Shown here: positions 32,640 through 45,054 of the stretch, one piece after another | How positions within the stretch are numbered: the first letter of the stretch is position 1 | Layout: each line of letters starts with the position of its first letter | DNA from: Armigeres subalbatus | Lineage: Eukaryota; Arthropoda; Insecta; Diptera; Culicidae | Assembly: GCF_024139115.2 (NCBI RefSeq) | Contig: NC_085140.1 | Span: forward strand, 45,354,180 to 45,418,179 | Length of the DNA stretch: 64,000 nucleotides | Direction: 5' to 3' | Program-made: the position numbers and the translations under genes | The notes under the pieces: model-generated | Seen by the model: the letters and a program-made list of their open reading frames with translations, nothing else | Told to the model about the DNA's origin: nothing | The model's database searches: none

Positions 32640-35600
32640 CCACGGTCGTCCGATGACAAAAGACCGCCAGCTAAGGTTGTACTTAGCTGGTAGTGCAGCT
32701 CTGAGCACTGTTGTCCTTCTGACATCAGCTAGGTAGGGAAGGTACGCCTCGAGCGTCTGTTCACCAGGAGGAGGTGCGGCTCAAACAGCGTCTGCTGGTA
32801 CCAGACATCATGCACGCGTACAAAAAGGATGGGATTGAGCAAAGACTGCTACGCGCACATAAATTTAGCGCACGCGAGTCTCACGAGGCTTGTGTACCTC
32901 ACATTAACATTGGTGAGTCGCATTGAAACATCAATGCGATCAGCTCATGCGATGTTTGCCATGGCAAACATCAAACAACAGCGAAAGTGCGTAAAACAGC
33001 TTGGGCGGGAAATTTTCATTCAATAATATCGCCGCCTAAGTAACGCCAGCTTGCATTCCAAGTGCATGAGATGAGTCTCGTGAGACTACATTGAGACACG
33101 CTCATTCAGTTATTTTATGCGCGCGTTAGCTTCTCTCGTCGCACAGAATCGAGTGCTACGTGAGCTTTAGCTCATGGCACACTGTCTCTATATGTATACA
33201 CGAGAATTAAGAGACTCTGCCTGGTACCCAGCGGCTGATTAACGAAATGCTGTATCGCGTCAGCTATACCTAAGGTAGCAGCCCCATCATCGCGATGTAG
33301 GTAACGCGACCCCGGAGGTAGTTTACTGAAGCCTCTCAAATACCACGAAAATGGAGATGAAGAAAAAGAACGTTATTTTGGCACGACCCGGCAACGAAAT
33401 AAGGACTATGATTGGAAACTCGGTACCTGGAATGTCGGATCCTAAATGAACCGGGATGAGTGAGCCTTCTGGCTCGTGAACTCAGAAGGTTGGAGTGAAC
33501 GTGGCTGCTATTCAAGAGTCCGATGGCCTGGATCCGGAGGCAGTGAATTCGAGCCGTGGACCCCGACCAACACTGCATTCAAGTATAACATCTATCACAG
33601 CGGCGGTGAAAAGCAGAGCATGGAGTTGGTTTCGTAGTGATGGGCAAGCAGAAGAAGCAGTGATCCGTTGGAAATCCATTAGTGAACGAATCTGTGTGTT
33701 GAGGATACAAAGCAAATTCTTCAATTACAGCCTAATCAACGTTTACGCACCGACAAACGATAAATCCGACGAGGTGAAGGACACGTTTTATGAATGTCTT
33801 GAAAAAGCCTAGGAGAGTGCCCAAAGCATGACGAGAAAATTGTTATCGGAGACGCTAACGCTCAGGTCGGTAGAGAGAGACTTTTCGGACCATAAACGGT
33901 AGGAGAGTCTTCATTCCGCTACCAATGACAACGGCCTACGGCTAGTAAATTTTGCTGCTGCTAGAGGGATGGCCATCAGTAGCACCTACTTTGCACGAAA
34001 GAATATCAGAAAACACCTGGAGACACCCAAATGGTGAAACTTGCAACCAGATAGACCATGTTCCGGTGGATGGGCGCCATTTCTTGGATGTTATCGATGT
34101 GCGGACATTCAGAGGTCCGAACATTGATTCACAGTCACTACCTCGTTGTCAATAGAATTTGATCACGGTTGTCAACTATCGAACGAAAGATCACAGCGAA
34201 CGATGTGTTACAATATCCAGCGATTGTCGGCGGAAGGAGTATCGGGTGAGTTCCGCCAGAAGCTCGACGAACGGATAATTGCAATCAACGTTAGCGACAA
34301 CATCAACAATCTATGGGACTCGATCCATGGAGCGTGAGCACAACAGCACGAGAAGTGGTAGGCACTGCAGAGGTGACCAGGACGGGTTGGTTCGATGTGG
34401 AGTGTCAGAGAGTGAGAGAAGAACGTTGCCAGAAGCCGGATATTGGTGTTGGTACCCGATCGAATAGAGATCGTACAAAGGAAGCAGACAGCCGAAACAG
34501 AACCCACCGCAGGAAGAAGAAAGAGTACGAAAACAAGTTATTAGTGAGGCGCAGGAAAAATGGAGCAGAACGATATGCGGAGATATGAGTCTGTCAATGG
34601 CGTGCGAGAAAGACAGCGCCATCTCTCGTAATGCAACGACCAACAAGGAATTTGCTGACAGATAAAACTGTAGTGGCTGCCAGGTAGAAGCAACACTTCG
34701 AGACTTTGTTGAATAGAGAGTGACGGTGCATCTGTGAACGGAATAAATATTGGCGACGATGGACAAGCTGTGAAGTCACCTACACTAGATGAGGTTAAAA
34801 AGCTGTCAAAGAGCTGAAAAACAATAAGGCTGCGGGAAGGACCAGCTCCGGCTGAACTTCTCAAACATGGCAGTGAGCAGCTATATGAAGTTCTGCACCA
34901 TATTATGGCGAAAATATGGGAAGACGAGGAAATGCCTGCTAGCTGGTTGGACGGCCTCATTTGCCCTCTCTTAAGAAAGGGCACAGACTGGAGTGCGCCA
35001 ATTACCGAGGAATAACCCTCCTTTATTCGCGTACAAAATTATGTCCTATTCTGTTCAACAGATTGAGACCGCTTGAAGAGTCCTTCGTCGGCGAATACCA
35101 AGCAGGTTTCGTGAGGGCCGATCAACGACGGATCAAATGTTTACCCTGAGAGCAAATCTTGATAAATTCCGTACAACTGGCAGACATCATCTGTTTATTG
35201 ATTTCAAGGCGGCGTACGATTCAGTGAAACGGAATGAATTATGGCAGATTATGCTTGAACATGGTTTCCGGCAGAAATTGATGGCTGATTCGTATAACGT
35301 TGGACGGATCGAAATCAAGTGTAAGGGTTGCGGATGAAATATCGACGTCATTTGTTACCTTAGATGGATTAAAGCAGGATGATGCATGCTCAAATCTACT
35401 GTTCAATATAGCGCTCGAGGAGCGATTGAGGAAGCTGGTGTGCAAAGAAGCGGTACCATTATCACAAAATCGCATATGCTCCTGGGATTTGCGGACGATA
35501 TCGATATTATCGGAATTGATCGCCGTGCCGTGGAAGAGGCTTTTTCCTTTTAAGGGAGACAGCGAGGATTGGACTCACGATCAATACCACAAAACGAAGT

Positions 35601-36262
35601 ACAAGGTCGCTGGCAATAAACGTGGGTTCATTAGTGGTGGTGGTAGCGAAATGGTGCTGGATGGTGAAAAATTTGAAGTGGTAGAAGAATTTGTGTATCT
35701 TGGAACATTAGTGACGTGCGATAATGATGTTACCCGCGGTGAAAAGGCGTATTGCAGCTGCAAATGGGCTTATTACGGACTTCGTAACCAGCTTAAGTCC
35801 CGTAGTCTGCAAACGAAAACAAAACTCGCGCTGTATACTACTCTGATTCTTCCGGTGGCTTTGACCATGAGACCTGGACGTTAAAGGAAGCTGATCGGAG
35901 CTCTCGGGTGTTTGAGCGTAAGGTGCTGCGGACAATACTCGGCGGTAAACAGGAGAACGGTATCTGGCGGCGTCGCATGAATCTGGTGTACCAGGTGTAT
36001 AAAGGGCTGGATATTATTAAACATACCGGCGGCAGACTACGGTGGGCTGGTCACGTTGTTTGTATGCCGGAAGAACTAAGCGAAGATAATATTTTAGAAA
36101 ACCAGAAGAGGCCGCAGGCTTCTGGAAGCCGCGTACTACTGACTTTTGCAGTTGAAGAGGACCTGAGGACGCTCAATGTTCAGGGCGACTGGAAGCGTTT
36201 GGCCCAGGATCGAGTCCAGTGAAGAAGAGATACTCCATTCGGCGTAGGTTCATCGAAGAGCT
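32640..36262 (+). mobile_element. Long degenerate LINE with 5' leader, AP endonuclease and reverse transcriptase
   Basis: A GC-rich leader (32640-33340, split by an insertion) precedes GTWNVGS near 33428. Endonuclease marks are VAAIQES (about 33502-33523), NVYAPTNDKSDEV (about 33740-33778), GDANAQVGRE (about 33848-33877) and a CNQIDH-type block near 34040-34070. The final SDH is damaged. RT marks are NYRGITLL near 34995-35020, IDFKAAYDSVKRNELW near 35197-35244, motif B LDGLKQDDACSNLLFNIALE at 35360-35419, and an intact GFADDIDIIGID in a shifted frame near 35486-35522. The thumb follows, with FVYLGTLV, YYGLRNQLKSRSLQTKTKLA and LRWAGHVVCMPEE, to a stop near 36220. Stops and shifts make it inactive. 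The endonuclease is of the type often labelled craniofacial-development-protein-2-like in insects; clade (RTE-like) is uncertain. Confidence 0.82.
32803..33220. mobile_element. Insertion with 8-base duplication in the LINE leader (hAT-like MITE candidate)
   Basis: CTGGTACC occurs at 32795-32802 and 33221-33228. Removing 32803-33220 and one copy joins the LINE leader smoothly. The 418-base insert has partial internal inverted similarity (GAGTCTCACGAG near 32877 against GTCTCGTGAGAC near 33075, and GCGCGC-rich words on both sides). Terminal inverted repeats are poor (CAGACATC against CAGAGTCT). The 8-base duplication is the hAT length. Confidence 0.55.
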
Positions 36263-36430
36263 GTAGCCCATCAAGTATCAATGAAGAGATCAATGTTCAA
36301 GGTGCTCCAAAATAATCTTGAGTCAGGATGCACAATGACAATGAGGTCATCCTGCTATTTGTTCTGCATACATATACTTGGATGATTAATAGAGTGGGGC
36401 AAGTTGTATGGAAAACGCAAACTTCGTCCG
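36263..36430. other. LINE tail or flanking sequence
   Basis: After the last LINE stop, about 100 bases continue with a CAATGACAATGAGG repeat-like end that may be the LINE 3' end. Then the arm of the next foldback begins. Confidence 0.35.
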
Positions 36431-37200
36431 ATCAAGTGAGATCAAGGTTTTTCTGAATAGTTTTGGGACAATCAACTGTGCAAAATATGGTCGATTGTTT
36501 AACCTCGCATGCAGCATCGCGTTTTAAATTTACATGAAGTTGTATGGGAATACGTACTTTTTTATATTTTTGCTCTTACTGGCTTAATTTATCATCAATC
36601 GCGTGACTCAATACGTTGGCATATAGCCTGGAAGAAGCCGAGAACTTTGCCGAAGAGTACGCAGCTGGAAGGTCTACAAAAATGTTATTGCGTTTCGAAA
36701 ATTGATTTTAAAACCATATGCAAAAATCAATGTTTCTGCCAGCACTACGCGACAACCTATTGTTGAAGGGTAAGCCCCATCTTCCTTCTGATTCAGATAG
36801 CTCCCATTAGCTCTAAGTCCTTATAAGATAAATAATTTTGAACCAACACTCAGTTAAATTATTGGTCTACGTAGTTCAGCAGTGCTGGCAACGATTTTTG
36901 CATTTGGTTTAACACTCAATCTTCGAAGCGTTATAACTTTTTCGTTGACGTTCCAGCAACATGCCTTCTTCAGCAAAGTTTTCAGCATCCTTTGGGTTAT
37001 ACTTTAACGTAATGTGCCACTTAGTTTACGATGAACTGAAACCGCTAAGCAGAAATGCAAAAATAAACGATCTCCCATACTAATTCCTCTAAACTTCAAA
37101 CGCGATGCGGAAAGCGAAGAAACACAATCGGTCCCAAATTCTGCACAGTTGTTCAGGACAGAATGCTTCGAAAATCATTGATTTGAAAAAATGACCATGA
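36430..37200. mobile_element. Foldback element of about 770 bases
   Basis: ACAATCAACTGTGCAAAATA near 36469 matches the complement of TTCTGCACAGTTGTTCAG near 37138-37155. GCAGCATCGCGTTTTAAATT near 36513 matches the complement of AAACTTCAAACGCGATGCGG near 37090-37109. GTTGTATGGGAATACG near 36539 matches the complement of CCCATACTAATTCC near 37073. Order is mirrored. The middle (36620-37060) is AT-rich and has no motif. Ends were not fixed and no duplication was seen. Confidence 0.68.
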
Positions 37201-37334
37201 CGACCTCTAATGATGAAGTAGTTCAATCGTTACGGTTTCCAGGACGTTTTAGTGAACCTAAAAGGTCTGTAGTATGTATAAATAATAATTATTAAAGTTA
37301 TGTCAACTCAATGAACTTACTGGGATATCATAAT

Positions 37335-37394
37335 AGCAAGTGCTGAACACTAAGCATCGAGGCTACAATGTCCTAATTGGGGATGTAATGACAA
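37335..37394 (+). mobile_element. 3' end of a Feilai-like SINE
   Basis: AAGTGCTGAACACTAAGC, then ATCGAGGCTAC...TGTCC and GGGGATGTAATGACAATAAG align with the last 60 bases of the complete SINEs in this window. The head and body are absent. The tail runs straight into a long GAA array. Confidence 0.75.
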
Positions 37395-37409
37395 TAAGAA
37401 GAAGAAGAA

Positions 37410-37440
<31 letters not shown>

Positions 37441-37473
37441 AAGAAGAAGAAGAAGAAGAAGAAGAAGAAGAAG
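37395..37473 (+). repeat. (GAA)n microsatellite grown from the SINE tail
   Basis: About 26 GAA/AAG triplets with one interruption (AAT near 37410). The other SINE copies end in three to eight of the same triplets, so this is an expanded tail. Its complement gives a poly-Leu open frame at 37363-37557 that is not a gene. Confidence 0.9.
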
Positions 37474-37479
37474 GCCTGT

Positions 37480-38499
37480 AGTAGCTAGTAAAAGTGTTGA
37501 GTGAAACCCTATATGCTCAATGGACCTGCTGGGATGTTCAGCGCTGCACGAATACATCGTTCAAGACGGTTGATCGATTAGATCGTACGTTCTATACTCA
37601 GGCCGTTATGGAGACCCTGAAATAGGTAACGCTAATTCAAAACTCGATAATATAATGTCTTATGATCACATAGATATTGTTGGATATATTATCAGCTTTG
37701 GACATTTTGTTTGTAGAGATATTTTCCGATGCATTCGAAGATATGTACACAGATAGAAAAATCCACTGAAATTTACGCTGATAATCATGCACATAAATGG
37801 AACGTCATTATTAGCGTACTTCCAAACGAGAAGCAGCCTAAATGTATACAATATTTGACGTGAATCGTCGATTGCATACAAGTTTAACAATATTGTTAGG
37901 AAGAGGGACATTTCAGCGTAGACTAGCGTAAATTTCCCATGTCAAGTTTTACGCGCTGTTTATTTTCATTATTTTTTTCTGTGTACTCCATAGCAGATTG
38001 AACGGCCTAGGACATCCGAAAAAAATTCAACACCTCTTAGTTCTTTCCATACTAGTTTTGGCAGGATCGAGCCGAAACCCCCAGATCTGTACGTTAAATC
38101 AATGTAAAAAAGTCGTCCTGAAAGGGTTTAGGGCTACTTGAAGTTCCACGAGTGTAATGGCAAAATACCAGAGATTCATTTCTGCTTTGCACAGTAGGAA
38201 AGGGTTTTTGATTAAACATACCTTACATCAGCTTACAACTCAACAGTTCATAGTCAATTACATGTACTTTGAAATGCGTATGAGATTGTCTGCCATGATT
38301 TGCCCCTTGTCAAGTTGCAGTTATATCAAATATGCCTAAAAAATCCGCAGAAACTGTTATAACTTTTTTATTTTTCAAGTTTTTAAGTTGCAACAGTCGC
38401 CAAATCGTATTTAATATTATCTAAAACTTCATAGAACGAAAAATGTAGAATGATGATAAAAAGATTTAGAGAAAAATCTTTTATAAGGGATTATCGGCA
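37480..38499. other. No gene recognised
   Basis: Single-copy-looking AT-rich DNA with short frames only (37666-37911 minus, 38157-38339 plus). No motif or repeat was noticed other than the dispersed repeat that starts near 38,500. Confidence 0.4.
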
Positions 38500-38645
38500 T
38501 AAAACGTGACATATCTTCAAAAATAATGAAATTACGAATTTGGCGTCTTTGACATTTTTTTTTGGGAAAGTTTTGCTACAAATTTTGTGAAGACACGAAC
38601 CTTGTATGTTGAAAAATGGAAAAATATTTCTTTCATCTGTTTTAA
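38500..38645 (-). repeat. Dispersed repeat, copy 2 (inverted)
   Basis: The complement of this block matches 30774-30905, including ATGAAAGAAATATTTTTCCA against ATGAAAAAATATTTTTTCAC and the TAGCAAAACTT word. It shows the two are members of one family in opposite orientation, 7.7 kb apart. Confidence 0.6.
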
Positions 38646-39111
38646 AACGATGATAGAATAGTACTTTGTTCTAGAAATTTGAAAATCAAAACCCCTTTTT
38701 GTGTTGTCTCATCATGATATTTATTGGCATAAAACTGATATTCCAGATTTTGATACTCTATTACATGAATCATAAGCCTCAATATGGTTCTTTTAATTGT
38801 CACTTAGCAACGTATACAGAAAAAGGATATTACGTAAATTTTTTTAGATAGATTGCAATTTCTTCAATATATTAGACTTTATTGTATTTCTCCATGTAAA
38901 ACGAGTTTACAAAATTCAACGGCAAATTACTCAAATCAGAGAACACTGTCATGGGACACATATGCGGATAATGGCAGTATACAACAAAGTCACAAGCATA
39001 ATTTTTAGAGACCAAATTCTAGTGCGTTCTCTACGTTGAAAATTTATCAGATTGATTACCTCATATACTTCCCAAGCGTGTTGCAAGCGTGCTGAAAAAT
39101 GTTGCGTGCTG
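38646..39111. other. AT-rich stretch, nothing recognised
   Basis: No repeat partner inside the window, RNA gene or protein motif was noticed. Confidence 0.4.
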
Positions 39112-39246
39112 CGTTGATACTTTTATGCCCAGGGAAGTCGAGACAATTTCAAACCGTAAACTGCCTAGACCAGCACCGGAAATCGAAACCCAGCCACCCT
39201 CAACTTGGTCTTGCTTTTCAGTCAGAGTTAGGGAAGGTCCCCGAGG
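39112..39246 (-). mobile_element. Feilai-like SINE fragment
   Basis: CTTTTATGCCCAGGGAAGTC, GAGACAATTTC, GCCTAGACCAGCACCGG and CAGCCACCCTCAACTTGGTC match the head-proximal half of the minus-oriented SINEs at 26.5 and 46 kb. The 3' half is missing. It abuts the second copy of the SINE-like repeat at 39247 with no spacer. Confidence 0.75.
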
Positions 39247-39664
39247 GTGTTTCATATCAGAAGTAAAACAGATAAGTTGCAGAATTAATAACACTTCGGT
39301 TCATTTCTGTCACGACAATGTTTCTGATATATTGCAAAACAATTTGAAGTGAGCTTAACAGTATTTTAATTTTGACAGCCCCTTGCGTGTTCCATATAAA
39401 GTACAATGAAGTTACAAATGACGTTGTTGTTTATGTTGTGCACTTGTAGCAGAATCTCCAAATAGAATTGATGGTGTGATGGTACAAGGTTACAAATCTC
39501 AAGGTCCATGGTTTGATTCCCGGTTGGTTTTTGTCTTTTTATTTTAAATGTAGCCGCAAGATGTAGCAAATAGGTTCCACCTCTTGCGCTTTTTAAGTCA
39601 CAAATAAGTTCCAATTATGACGCGTTTTGGATAACTCAGATCTTTAGTAGGTCACACTCACTGA
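39247..39664 (+). mobile_element. SINE-like dispersed repeat, copy 2
   Basis: It matches 20147-20570 over its full length at what looks like roughly 80 percent by eye. The B-box-like GGTTTGATTCCCGG is better preserved as a tRNA-type motif here. The common start and end of the two copies define the unit. Confidence 0.6.
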
Positions 39665-42600
39665 GGTACATGTAGTGTTGCTTGGGTAGTGATCGCTCGG
39701 ATTACTTTTCAGGATAGTTCATTATTTGGTTAACTTGAATTGTGCGCTTGATAATGATAATGGTTATGGCTTCTTCATACATTCATATTAATTAACCAGC
39801 GTATCTCTCATAAACTCCTCGATTGGAGAAACAGGGGGCTGTGCAAGCAAAAGGTGGAGTAATTAAATGTTTACCTGCTACATGTTTTATTTTTCAAGAG
39901 CAGGTGCTCACTACGAGGAAAAGTAGATTAAAAATATAAAAACTAAGCCATACAGTTCAAACATTCTATTCTTTAGTAGAGATTGCAGTATTCAGGAAGC
40001 GACAGACGGAAATATATTATATTTATTTTTAGAAATTTCAGTTCCGAATGTAGTTGGACCATGATAAATTCTGAAAAAAAATGTTTTTAATTGCGAGGGT
40101 GACGTTTTGAATCATTGTTTTAACTTGCCCCGCACCACGCATTTCTGTTTGCCCCGATGGGTTAAAAATGCTGAGCAATTTTAAACGACCAAAACCCAAA
40201 AATGAAAACGGGCCTTCCATTGATTTTTTATAGTCATTTTGCTTATGCATTGAATGATACCTACCCTGAAAATTTGATGAAAAAACTCTTCCAAACAACA
40301 TTTCAAGACCTGTTTCATTGGCACGCCAAAAAGTTGGATTGGATTTTGTAAAGGGCGAAACAAAAAACAATGCCAGAAATTGCTTTCAGTAGCTACAATC
40401 TTCCAGGAATGGCAGTCAGAAAGTGCGTGATGTACCGCAAAGATTGAGAACGTCTCTTTGCTTTCCATCGAAAGTTAACAATGTAAGGTTCTTTCACCTC
40501 ACCCGTTAGATTTTCGTATAATAAGGTTTACAAACTACCATGCGTTCACCGTAAATTGGTGGTACGAAATCGTAGGCGAGTTCTCAAAATTGGACGGAAG
40601 CAGTTGAATTAATCGATCAACTACTCTGCAGTAATTCCCTGCTAATATGGAAGTCCCATATTCATATGTCCCATCTCTAAGAAAGTGTACAGACAAGAGT
40701 GCGTCAACTGACCTTTCCCGTTATCTTTTTATCCGCTCAAACGATTCTTCAGGTTAATTAACTTCAGTTTCCTAAAGATGCAATGTTTTTTGACGTCTAA
40801 AACTATTTCAAAACTTTATTTCAAAAATCGAAAAAAAAAACCCTTTTGTTTGTCAAGAGCTTAGATTTAGCTTATCTACCTCGCAATAAAAAAATTGCGG
40901 AATAATATCGGCCTAACAAGATTTTTAACCAACATCATTCTTCACATTGTAAAATATTTTTCATTTTTTGCATTCGATAGTTGGGGCTTTGAAAAATATG
41001 GCTTTTAGAAAAGTTGATCTCACATAAGGTAAAAATTCAACTGAGATAATAAAATAAGACAAAATGTTTGACGAGGAACACAAGACGACAGTACCATTAC
41101 TGGGTGAAATAATTTTTGTTTTGTATACCAAGGTTTATCGAAAGGCTATCTATAGAAAATTTGCATAAAACATTCCGTTAGGTGCCGTTGCCATCGCACA
41201 GCGGAAAGGAATATGAATGGAAGTAATGAATGCAGTAATGGGGTAATCGTTCAACACATAATTTGTAAGGTTCCTAAAAAGAAACGAGCGGTACTGAAGA
41301 TTGTGCGAAAATGTTAGCAACTAAAACGGAATACCGGTTAACTCGAGATTCGACTTAGCTTCTTAATTTCTGCACTCGAAATATATTTGTGTCTGTATTT
41401 GCATGTCCGCTAAAAACATAAAGAAAAACATACGCCGCTGACAGTGAAACATTATAATTCGGCCCGAAAATAGAACCATCACATTCCGAAACGAACACAG
41501 CACGGCTTGACCGGCGCGTGCGGCCGCGAAGGATCTAATAGATTCCCGAACAGTTTATTTACATTAGAAGTTCATTAAAAATAGCTTCCCATCCCATTCC
41601 ATCGAAAACCAAGGAGAGGCATTTCGAGGGAAAATTTGAATCTGGGAATTGTAGGAGGGTGTCAGTTTGAATGACCGAACACTAAATATTTTTCATTCGG
41701 TGCAATTCTACCGGCTTGGTTATCGACCAGATGGTTCACAAAGTGTTAGCAAATCAGATCAGATCAGAGGCGAATGGAATAATGTTATTGGCAAAGCTGG
41801 ATCATATGTAAATTGTATATCGAAATATCTTAAAAGTCTAGAGCACGGACGCGTATTATTGTATTCAATTCCATTTTTTAATAGAATGTATAACCGCATA
41901 AGATTGTTCTTATCATGTTATGGAATATTTACGCTCTTCGAAAGAGTTAACGGAAAAGATACATGAACCAGAGTTACAGATTCCGGAAATGAGTTCTAGT
42001 TCTTATACCGTGCCACAGTTCCGAATTGACTTCGCAACGAACCATAACTGATCGCTTTCTTTCGCTTTCAGCTCGGAAGCAAAATTACGTTAATCGTGAT
42101 TAATTCAATCAAACTTGCTCCATACATCGTCGGCGCAAATCCAACGGTGTTTTAGATAGTAAACCATTCATAGCAAATCGTGCACCTCTCCCCCCAGCTA
42201 CAAACGTTCAAATTTGATCGTTTAGCCAACCAAACTTCAACACATGTTAAACACCACTCACCGTGGCTCTGGCTGAATGAAAATCCGATCAGGCACATGC
42301 CGACATGCGCGGAACATTGTGTGTGCGCGAGCTCCATCCAATTACCGCCGGTTTTCCTTCTCGGGGTGACTCAATTCATTAGCCGCCAACGCCAACCGGG
42401 GAAGAAATGCATTCAGCTGGAACGGACCCCAGCCGCACGGCACGGTAGTAGGCAAAGGCTCACAGAGCCATAGGCTGAGGCGCTCGGCGGTGAAGAAGGT
42501 TGTAAAATCTTTCAATCATCATCAACATCATTAAACATCAATGGAGCTTTGTTGGGTGATTTCTATTTCGGAACAAGTGTTTCTAGGTTAGTGTAGGCTA

Positions 42601-45050
42601 AGGTGTATGTTTGAGTTTTTATTTCTGTGAAACACGCAGATTCAACATCATCAGGGCATTGCATGTGGAGAAATCTTGGAAATGGTCACTTCCAAAATGT
42701 GCGTCTCAAGTGGAAAGTTTGGTGATTGATAGACACGTTTAGTACATCCAGAAGATTGATGATTTTTCATTCGTCCGGGAAATAAAACGTCTTGTGTCCA
42801 AAATTATTATAATCAAGACGCATACAAAGATATAATTGATACCTGACATCCATTGAAGAAAACCGTGAAAAATGGAAACGTACCTGAAAAAAAAAAGAAT
42901 AAAAACTTGTTAATTATGGGTTAAACTATTGATAATCCATTAGAACAGAAAAATAGCAATATGAAGAAGATTCATGTTGTTGGAAAGTTCAAAGAAGTTT
43001 AAATTGGACAAAGAGGTAAATATCGATATGAAAATACTAGTGGACTTTCACTGACAGTTTCGTTTTTGTCATATTATTTTTGTAAACATTCTCGTAATAA
43101 AAAATTCATATAGTAGTCAAATTGGAATTCATCACAAAATATCACATCCGTTGCATTTTTACCGGCTGTTGCACCTTCTGTTACCGCAACATGTTAGTGA
43201 TACATATCTTTCATATTTTCCCACACCCTCCGCATTGATCGGCGCATTTTTTCTTCTTTCTGATGATTTGTTTGATCCATCTGCCGGGTGGATGTCTGTT
43301 TCTTCTTCGACCATTGCTTTTGAACATTTTCATCTTTTCACGGCCGTTGCATCGGTGCATCAGCAGGTTCATCATACGGCCGCGCATTTTATCACACGAA
43401 CCGAACCGTGGAAAACGGATAGAGATGAAACAACGAAATCAAAACAGAAAAAAATCTCCACAACCGGCGAGTTTACAATTAGATCAATCAAAACAATCTT
43501 GTGGAAACAGATGTTTTGTATTATGGAAAAGTTTGAGTAAGCATTGGAAGCGATGATCTCATGAGGTAGAACAAAGATAATTTCTGGCAGAGGTTTAACG
43601 TTTGATCATTAATATTTAATTAAATGTTTTGGATTAAAAGAACTTGATTTGTTCTATTCAATTATACTTAAACCGTGAAATATCAATCCTTAACAATGAC
43701 GATTGTAGGATGTCGATGAATCTTGAATTTTGATAAAAATCAACACATGCAACAACACAAAATGCTGGTAAGATAGGCAGTTCTCTACATACATTCACGA
43801 AACTTGGGTAACGTATGAGGACTGTCAAGAACTTGCAGTTTTCAAACATTATATACTTTGAACCATGTTTTTAGTTGTGCAACTAGTTGTCCAACTGCTA
43901 AGCTTCCTAATACAGCTTCATGCGGAGTGTTCACTCGTTTCCCATCTCAATTGCTAAGCTCTTCGAAAAAAAAAGTTTTCGACGACGTTTGGACAAATGC
44001 ACGCTGGTCCGTTGTCGTGGGACGTGGTACGCTGAAAAATCTATCAACACCAAATTAATTGTTTGAACTTTAAGTCGATTTCTCTAATTCGTAATACATT
44101 ACTATAAAAAGAAATTAATTTATTATATTATTTAACTTTTGATTCAAGGCCCAGAACCTCGCTCACAAATTAAGTTATGGCTTTCGGCATCAACATTAAC
44201 CAGGGGGAGAAGGCGGAGCACTGAATCCCTACCCCAACCTGTGCGACATCTGGATTTGGTTCTAAACTGTAAACAACAGTGTTAATTCTCTATCACCTTT
44301 TGTTATGGCGAGGCAATTTATATGCACACTTTTGTTTTCGATATTTTATCAAAATTAAACACTCCATCATGCAGTAATATAACGATGTGATATGCTTGAG
44401 ATACCTGCTTGATTATTGGGACTCGAAAAAGAATTTATTTTCAGAACTTACCGAATATAAAAGTGTTCACATTAACGATTGCGCCCTAACACCGGTTCTA
44501 AGCATCGATGCAGAGTACACGAGCTTTGTTCGCCAGTGACAGGCGTATGAGGCTCTTGACATTAACCGATCCCATTGACATGTTTAATCACCCGACGATT
44601 GCCCACACATTTTGGACTTTGGTACAGGCATCGGAATAATAGCTGGAAGATCCTGCAGGAATGGTTTTTGCTGTGATAAGTCCTTATGCTTTCAAACAAA
44701 TCAACATTCATGAAGAATTTCATGCGGTTTCGTGTAATCTCTTGCTCTAAATTGATTGAAAATGTTTATAGGACGTTTTTCGTACGTTCGAGCGAGTAAT
44801 CAGTTACTTTACAGTTGAAACTCGGCAAACAAAATACCGAATATTGAAATATGCTGGACAAGTGTGTATATTTGATGGGAAAGGCGAGCGAAGTGATCAA
44901 ATTTGTCTGTGTGGCTGAGAGTGCTTCAGCTGGCAGAATTTCATCATCTTAGATGTATCGAGAAGAATTGTTCAGGGTTTTGCAAAAATGTACCAAACTC
45001 CTTTCTGACTGACTTGTGATAGGTACTTTTGATATGGAAAAATCACAAAT
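39665..45050. other. Five kilobases without a recognised gene
   Basis: The DNA is largely AT-rich. Frames such as 40038-40370 minus, 41667-41966 plus and 43151-43540 plus give translations with no recognisable domain. 41,440-41,560 and 42,100-42,490 are GC-richer and non-repetitive, similar in look to 27.8-29 kb. They could be regulatory or exonic, but nothing decides it. No complete transposon was seen. Confidence 0.4.
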
Positions 45051-45054
45051 CGAA

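Noticed and set aside
37363..37557. Poly-leucine open frame on the minus strand
   Set aside because: It is the complement of the GAA microsatellite.
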